Assembly (NCBI RefSeq): GCF_020379485.1
Contig: NW_026014839.1
Span: forward strand, 124,001 to 188,000
Length of the DNA stretch: 64,000 nucleotides
Direction of reading: 5' to 3'
DNA from: Brassica napus
Taxonomy: Eukaryota > Streptophyta > Magnoliopsida > Brassicales > Brassicaceae
Shown: piece after piece, positions 58,381 through 64,000 of the stretch
Numbering within the stretch: the stretch's first letter is position 1
Layout of the letters: every line of letters begins with the position of its first letter
Made by a program: the position numbers and the translations under genes
Notes under the pieces: model-generated
The model's input: only the letters and a program-made list of their open reading frames with translations
Told to the model about the DNA's origin: nothing
Database searches by the model: none

Positions 58381-60513
58381 ATGGTGAAGAGCCTTAAAGT
58401 GGATCCTCTTGCTAAGGTCACTGCCTCCACCACTTCCATGGTAAAACATTTTTTTTATCTTCTTTTGTGTAATCTCTTGAGAACATTATCTCTCTCTCTG
58501 TTAATTAACATTATATGTCTTTTTGTACTTGTTTGTTTGGTTTTGTGTGGTATAGAAGAGCCCATCAGAGCCATATTATGAAATTCTTGAGACGTATCAA
58601 GGCCTGCCTTGTCCATATGGTGGCTACTATGGATTCTACTATTCAGGTCTTGATGGTTCAGTTGGAGAAGCAAAGGATAATGGATACTATGGTTATGGAA
58701 CAGAAGTTCAGTACCCGGTAACTAATAAGTTTCTTGTGAATCAAGGATTAATTTACTCGATGAATCAAGCTTTTTAATTGATCATTTTCTTGATCTTGAT
58801 TTGAAGGTTATGCAAAGGGAAGATGGATCTTTAATCTACATGACGCCAGGGTTTCAATCTTATGATGCTAGTCCCACTTTTATGCCTATAACCGCGGGTA
58901 GTGTGTCAAGTCAGGCTCTTCGTTCACCCATGTATGCAGCTCAAGGATATTATCAGAACCAATATGGCTATGGAGATGTTTCATCGCCCAACTATTTATG
59001 GGACCCTATTGGAGAAAAGTATGTGTATGGTGTAGCTTCAAGTACCCAACCTTTGAAACATAACACATCTTCTTCCAGTCATAATCATAGCAGTTATTAC
59101 CCAAAGAGCAAGACTTCTTATGGCATGGGAGATAGGCCTAAACAACCGCGAAAAGTAACATCTTTCTCCCTTTGTTGTTGTTCTTCCTTCTCTCTTTCAC
59201 ATATACTGAGAAGACTTGACTGATCTTTTTCTTTGTTGTTTGGTTGGTGATATGAATTACAGAACAGCTATGCTCCGCTCCCAATACATAATGAAACAGA
59301 GAAGGTGAAAGCGAGAAACAAAGATAATGTTAATAGTACTGAAGGAGAATGTGAGTCCTGTGTAGGTTATGTGATCAAAAGGGATCAGTATAACCTCCCT
59401 AGCTTTCAGACGAAGTATGAAGAAGCAATGTTCTTTGTGATAAAATCATATAGCGAAGACGACATTCACAAGAGCATCAAGTACAATGTTTGGTCTAGTA
59501 CTCTCAATGGGAACAAGAAGTTAGACAGTGCATATCAAGAATCTCAAAAGAAGGTTGCAGAGAAAGGTGGAACGTGCCCGGTCTTCCTCTTCTTCTCGGT
59601 AATGCAGCGTAATCTCTATGGTTCATATTATAAGATGCTATGCATAAACACACAAAAATTAATAAAATTACTTTTATCTAAACATAGCATTAAAAGAATA
59701 AATTAAAAATTGATGCAATCAATCATAAAAAAAAACTATAAAATGTAAATGGTATTAGCAGTTTTGAATAAAGTAAAAGTTAGCATTAAAAACTAACATT
59801 TTATATTTTGAACACCAAAAACCTATGAAACATAGAGAGTATGATTTATTCATTTTTGAGACATATCTTGGTGGTCTCTGATGGGTTTTGTTTGTACTCA
59901 GGTGAATGCAAGTGGTCAGTTTTGTGGTGTAGCTGAGATGACTGGGAGAGTGGATTACGAGAAGAGCATGGAGTTTTGGCAGCAAGATAAGTGGACTGGC
60001 TATTTTCCTGTCAAGTGGCACATAATCAAAGATGTTCCAAATCCGCAGTTACGCCATGTAATACTAGAGAACAATGAGAACAAGCCTGTAACAAATAGTA
60101 GAGACACACAAGAGGTAGAAAACAATCTATTAGTGGATCAAGAAGAACTCATCTCATTGTGTTTTACCTTCATGTATAGGTGAGGTTGCCACAAGGGAAT
60201 GAAGTGTTGGACATCTTCAAGAACTATGCAGCAAAGACATCTATATTAGATGATTTCGATTTTTATGAAAACAGAGAGAAGGTTTTGGTTCAGAAGAAGC
60301 TAAGGTTACATCCGGTTCAGATAAAGGTACTTATCTCTCTCCTCTTTAGATCTTTTAAGAATCCTTTTCTCGTTGTATGTATGTTATTCTCATGAGGGAC
60401 ATGGCCTTTCTTTCAAATGTCTTTGATTACAGAAGAAAGAAGAAGCAGACTTGGTTGCTGACTTCAAATCAATGGAGATATCAAATGCATTCAAAGAGGA
60501 GACACAGACTTAA
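58381..60513 (+). CDS. ECT8: YTH-domain m6A reader, ECT8-like
   Basis: Seven coding exons (58381-58440, 58556-58717, 58807-59154, 59263-59598, 59902-60114, 60180-60326, 60433-60513) give 1347 nt, 448 aa. The N-terminal half is a Tyr/Gly/Ser/Pro-rich disordered region. The YTH domain spans about residues 233-408. Its m6A aromatic cage is intact: W267 in KYNVWSST, and W328 and W333 in [17 protein letters not shown]. Such proteins bind N6-methyladenosine in mRNA and influence stability and condensate formation. The position after nitrobindin matches Arabidopsis ECT8 (AT1G79270). An upstream leader exon near 57895-57995 precedes an intron ending TTTCAG at about 58370, just before the ATG. A Helitron occupies the distal promoter. 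Confidence 0.93.
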
Positions 60514-61114
60514 CAGGAACTGTGAACTAACTAGGAGAAGCTGTCGTGTTTTGGTTTGGTTTGGATTTTATACAAGTGAGTGGCGTCTTGTTCTATTGTT
60601 TTGCTGTATTTTGTTTTGCAGTTTGTAATCACTGGCAATGTAAGAATTTGATTTTTATAGTGAAACTTGAGAACAATAAAAATGCAGAAAAAGGATTATA
60701 TATGAAATGAGTTCTCTACTATCATCAGTTTTCTCTTCAATGTGCCTGCGAATGATGGAAACATAAACATGGTTCTAAAAACCGGTCTAGGCGGTAACTC
60801 AATCTTAGCTGAAACGATTTTATTAAAATCTAATTTATGATTCAAATCGATTTAAACTAATCTAAATGGGTTAAAATCGGTTGCAGTCGGTTTAAATCGT
60901 CTAGTCACTATTTTTCTACAGAGAGCATAATTACAGCCTAACTATTTCTTGCACATTGTCTAAAAGAGACTATGGCTGGCTCGGGGATTGTCCACCTCCA
61001 CCACCACGTGAGGTTCGGCCACCACGAGTAAGCGTTCAATTGCCTCCTCGAACGTTTACCACTCAACCACGACTTCTGAAGGGAACTTGTAAAGGATCTT
61101 TCTTGGTTGCCTGG
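60514..61114. other. 3' flank of ECT8 and dispersed repeat
   Basis: This contains the 3' UTR, then a repeat rich in AAATCGGTT and GGTTTAAATCG words (about 60775-60905). A proline-rich frame around 60956-61100 (DCPPPPPREVRPPRVS) runs to the hAT insertion site but is not recognised. Confidence 0.4.
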
Positions 61115-61736
61115 CAGAGCCTTGCCTTATGCATACAAAATTAGGCAATTGCCTTGGCCCCCCTCTAGAATTTTTAAATTTAGGGGCCCTCTTTTCCCTA
61201 TTACTTGGTTTAGTTAGTTAAATAAATTACTTTTAATTTTATAATTTAGTTAATTGTTATATCACATGGGTTTTTTTTGTCATCAATTATTATATCACAT
61301 GGTAGTTTATACAAAAAAAAATTCTTTTAGACAATCTGTTTGTTTTCATTGTCTTATTTATTATAACTCATTTATATGCTAAGTTTATGTATTTACCTTT
61401 TTAGTTATTTTGTACATATATGTTTTATAAAATATATTTACAACTCATTTTATCTTTTTATATTTTTGAATTAACAATATAAATTAATAAATAGAAAGTT
61501 TTATTTATCATTAAATAAATATAAATACTAATCTTTACTATTTTATATTTATCTTATTTTATTTTCAGTATATTATATATATATATTATTTTATGATTAT
61601 AAATTTATAATTTTTGGTACAAGTATAATTTATAAAAACGTATATAACTTTATTTTATATAATAATTAAAAAAATATTAAACATAGATAAAACTATAGTA
61701 TTTGCCTCAGGCCCCTAAAGTCCTCGCACTGCACTG
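61115..61736. mobile_element. non-autonomous hAT element (622 bp)
   Basis: It begins CAGAGCCTTGCC and ends CGCACTGCACTG, whose reverse complement starts CAGTGCAGTGCG, as hAT ends do. An identical 8-bp target duplication, TTGCCTGG, flanks it at 61107-61114 and 61737-61744. Sub-terminal GGGGCC and GAGGCAAAT/AGGCAATTG words are partly inverted. There is no transposase. Confidence 0.8.
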
Positions 61737-61974
61737 TTGCCTGGTGAAGGAGCTCAGGCTCTTCCTAGAGTGGCTACTCCAGCTTGTCTTAGAGCTGCTT
61801 AATTGCTCCTTTTCTTTATCCGCTATATGAGTTGTTCTACTTGGCGACGCTGCTTTTTTCATTTCTTCAGTTTCTGGAGTAGAGTAATTAAGTGGATGGA
61901 GTGGCAGATGCTGAGACAGCATCGGTTCCAGCTACTTGTTAACTGTTTTTTTTTTTTTTGTAAATATCTTTTTT

Positions 61975-62150
61975 TTTTGGGCAAACATTGCATTCATTAG
62001 AGCTAGAGTTTACTCTCCTAAAGCGGAGTTCATTACAGAGCCAGCGAGAGCAGATTTTGCCACCAAATCTATCTCGGAATTGAAATTACGAGAGATACAA
62101 CTAAAGGAGATGACATCAAAGAGAGTAACATAGTGATAGATAGCAAAGTT
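61975..62150 (-). pseudogene. LINE-type RNase H domain tail
   Basis: The minus strand reads ISRNFNSEIDLVAKSALAGS and then a short tail to a stop near 62010. This resembles the end of the RNase H-like domain of plant LINE retrotransposons, where FV(S/P)RxxNxxADxLAKxAL is usual. Only this short piece is present. Confidence 0.45.
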
Positions 62151-62789
62151 TTGTAAATATCTATTTGTTAATTTTTACCACTGTTGGGTTTATCAGAGGC
62201 TTCTTCAGCAGCTACATCACCTCCTTCATCGTTCTAACATCTTCTAGAGGTGGTTCAATGGTTGTTTAAGCTTCCTCCATTGTTGTCTCAACCCTACTAG
62301 TGACCGTGTAGCTACATCCTTAGTTTCTTCATTGTCACCTTAGGCCTCTTGTTGGGCTTCAGCGATACTTTATTAAGTTTACTAGTTAAATACCCGCGTT
62401 ACGCCGCGGTATTTTGTCTATGTTAAATTTTTTTAAAATTTGTTACATTCAAATAATAATTATTTATTTAAACTTAATGTTATTAATACTTTTTGTGAAA
62501 ATTGTGATTAGTAGATATCAATAGATTTTGGTTTTGTATTTTAACTTTTAGCAATTCTTATTCTTTTTATTTAAAATTTCTTATATATTTTTAATTTGTT
62601 GCGCAAGTGATACTTGTATTTTTTTTTTTGTTTTATGCATGCTATTAAAGTTTATTTTAGTTTTGATTTTTATTGTTATTTTGTATTTTGGGGAATACTT
62701 ATGTTGGCATAACGAAAACACATAATCCGACATTAGAAACATAGAGTACTAAAAAAAGAAATACACACAGAAAAAAACAAAAACATCTC

Positions 62790-63410
62790 CTCCGATTCTA
62801 TCCGAGAATGGAGTTTTTTTTTTGGGTCAAAGAAAGGAGTTATTAATGGTAAGCCTCTAGCGACTTGAGCCCATGAGTTAACGAACTCCATAGCTCCGAT
62901 ACCATCGAACATACAATGATTCATACAGAGTCGAAGAACAAACCCTCCATTTAGTCACCTATTATAAAATCCTAACAAATTAGATCTCATCCTAAAATCC
63001 TAAACAACAAAAAGATTGCTTGAGCAGGAAGAAAAGTAGTAAACCTGAGCAGGAAGAAAAGTAGTAAACCTGAGCAGTAACGGGAGGGACTTCAAGAATA
63101 TTCTTGGTTTCTACAACATCATAGACAAGTTTCTCTAGTGTCTCAAGGTCTGGTTTCGTGATGTCGCCAATCTCATCCATTTTACAGTTTGTTTCAGCTT
63201 CCAGAAACACAACTCCATCTTCAGTATAGTTCACAGTGAGTTTACCTGAAGTTCACACCATTAAGGATATTTTAGTCTGAGTTATAGAGGCCAAAACTGG
63301 ATCAGTGGTTATTAATTGTTTTCAAAATTACCTACAGGACTTATGGTGAGACGTCCATCAAGAGGATAGTAATGAAGAAGTACTTGACTCAGAGATACAG
63401 AAGGCTGTCA
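62790..63410 (-). pseudogene. BAHD acyltransferase (ASFT/HHT-like) fragment
   Basis: Three minus-strand blocks are in order. LSQVLLHYYPLDGRLTISPV lies near 63395-63335. Near 63248-63075 is NYTEDGVVFLEAETNCKMDE to VPPVTAQ, with GT-AG edges. Near 62945-62830 is [20 protein letters not shown], including the catalytic HxxxD motif as HCMFD. It resembles Arabidopsis AT5G41040 (omega-hydroxyacid feruloyl transferase in suberin synthesis). An 8-nt loss before GGFVL shifts the frame. A small insertion ending in an A-run splits the sequence after LPLITP, between repeated AACTCC. The C-terminal half with DFGWG is absent. It is non-functional and probably captured by the Helitron. Confidence 0.8.
63021..63070 (+). 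repeat. 25-bp perfect tandem duplication at a splice donor
   Basis: TGAGCAGGAAGAAAAGTAGT plus AAACC occurs twice in tandem, followed by a third partial TGAGCAG. On the minus strand it duplicates the CTGCTCAG|GTTTAC donor of the acyltransferase fragment. Confidence 0.85.
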
Positions 63411-63439
63411 ACACAAGGAAGATATGGAACTGTAGCTGA

Positions 63440-64000
63440 GAATAGTAGCCATGACATTTGTAGGTGAGTTACTTCTCGAGCTGTTTCTGAGTATCACCTT
63501 GGGAACCAAATATGAGACTTAGAAAGCTACAATCATAGTGCTCTTTAACCTGCAAAAACATAAGTTCATACAATATCAGCTTCCAAAAACTGAGTTTGTT
63601 ACATGGCAATAAGAAAACAGAATCCAAAAGATGTTAAACAGAAACCTTTTAAGAAAATGACATGACTGCGGTTTCTAAAGTTAAAGAGAACCTTACCGTA
63701 TTTCTACAAAATCTTTCCGCGTCTGAAGCCATTGTCTTCACAAGGAGAATCATATACCATTTGGAGTTTTCTTTATAGAAGATATCCACTTGTAAACCAA
63801 CTAAACCTACGTCTGTTACTATACTTCATTGTCTCTCATCGGTTCTTAAAATTTAGAATCTTCATAGTCTCTTCTCATCAAAGTCATTGCACCTGAACTA
63901 TTTCTCAGGCTTACATGTTTCATACAAGATATTCTTTGATGGCTTTATCTGTTCCCAAGGAACAACATCACCAAGGCTAACCAACAATAAGAAAAATAGT
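63440..64000 (-). pseudogene. unidentified exon-like fragments at window edge
   Basis: Minus-strand coding-like blocks are LGDVVPWEQIKPSKN (near 63980), KENSKWYMILLVKTMASDA (near 63765, followed by a GTAAGG donor at about 63697) and, after a TTGCAG acceptor, VKEHYDCSFLSLIFGSQGDT, which ends in a TAA near 63470. They precede the acyltransferase blocks in transcription order. I do not recognise the family. They may be a second captured gene forming a chimera. Confidence 0.35.

Larger units (their letters stand above)
62382..64000 (-). mobile_element. Helitron 3' portion, continues past window edge
   Basis: On the minus strand the hairpin CCGCGGCGTAACGCGGG is followed by TATTTAA and CTAG ending at 62382, next to a T: a Helitron 3' terminus. 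The 5' terminus is not seen up to 64000, so the element probably extends to the right. It would then contain the ASFT-like fragment and other exon pieces listed below. The right limit is therefore unknown. Confidence 0.55.

Overview
This is nuclear plant DNA, almost certainly from a Brassica-type crucifer (Brassicaceae). The protein-coding genes have compact GT-AG introns and match Arabidopsis proteins closely, the intergenic DNA is very AT-rich, and it is loaded with crucifer-type Helitrons, MITEs, CACTA and hAT elements. The conserved gene order is TTI1-like, PAB2-like (20S proteasome alpha-2), an STR1/MST relic, AGC1.7-like kinase, nitrobindin-like protein and ECT8-like YTH protein. From memory this corresponds to Arabidopsis chromosome 1 around AT1G79190-AT1G79270, with some genes missing as expected after whole-genome triplication and fractionation.

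Layout. 1-5.9 kb: AT-rich DNA with a weak PORR-like remnant, a direct duplication, MITEs, a 1-kb Helitron and one intact intronless S1/SPH secreted-protein gene. 5.9-16.0 kb: a nested transposon block, in which a Helitron carries an aquaporin fragment and a Stowaway MITE and contains a second Helitron, which itself contains a CACTA element. 16-19.7 kb: transposon-derived DNA with a second nested Helitron pair ending about 230 bp before TTI1. 19.9-25.2 kb: TTI1-like gene (14 coding exons, 1310 aa). 25.8-27.6 kb: PAB2-like gene (11 exons, 235 aa) on the minus strand, with a duplicated upstream segment. 28.7-30.4 kb: relics of a sulfurtransferase gene, a tRNA-Arg gene and a TNL resistance gene. 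30.4-40.4 kb: a 10-kb array of degenerate direct repeats with no clear protein, possibly one minus-strand non-coding transcription unit starting near 40.4 kb. 42.3-44.6 kb: AGC1.7-like kinase (minus) with an expanded N-terminal repeat. 47.5-48.3 kb: nitrobindin-like gene. 50.8-57.8 kb: a 7-kb minus-strand Helitron carrying RecA and SpoU-methyltransferase fragments; it ends 38 bp upstream of the ECT8 TATA box. 58.4-60.5 kb: ECT8-like m6A reader. 61.1-64 kb: a hAT element, a LINE RNase-H fragment, and the 3' part of another minus-strand Helitron carrying an ASFT-like acyltransferase fragment.

The intact genes are unrelated housekeeping or reproductive functions: PIKK chaperoning, proteasome, pollen-tube kinase signalling, heme/NO chemistry and m6A reading. 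They do not form a pathway. The unusual biology is in the mobile DNA, chiefly Helitron gene-fragment capture, and in the 10-kb repeat array. Exon boundaries of the four multi-exon genes were read by hand; each gives an uninterrupted frame with GT-AG introns.
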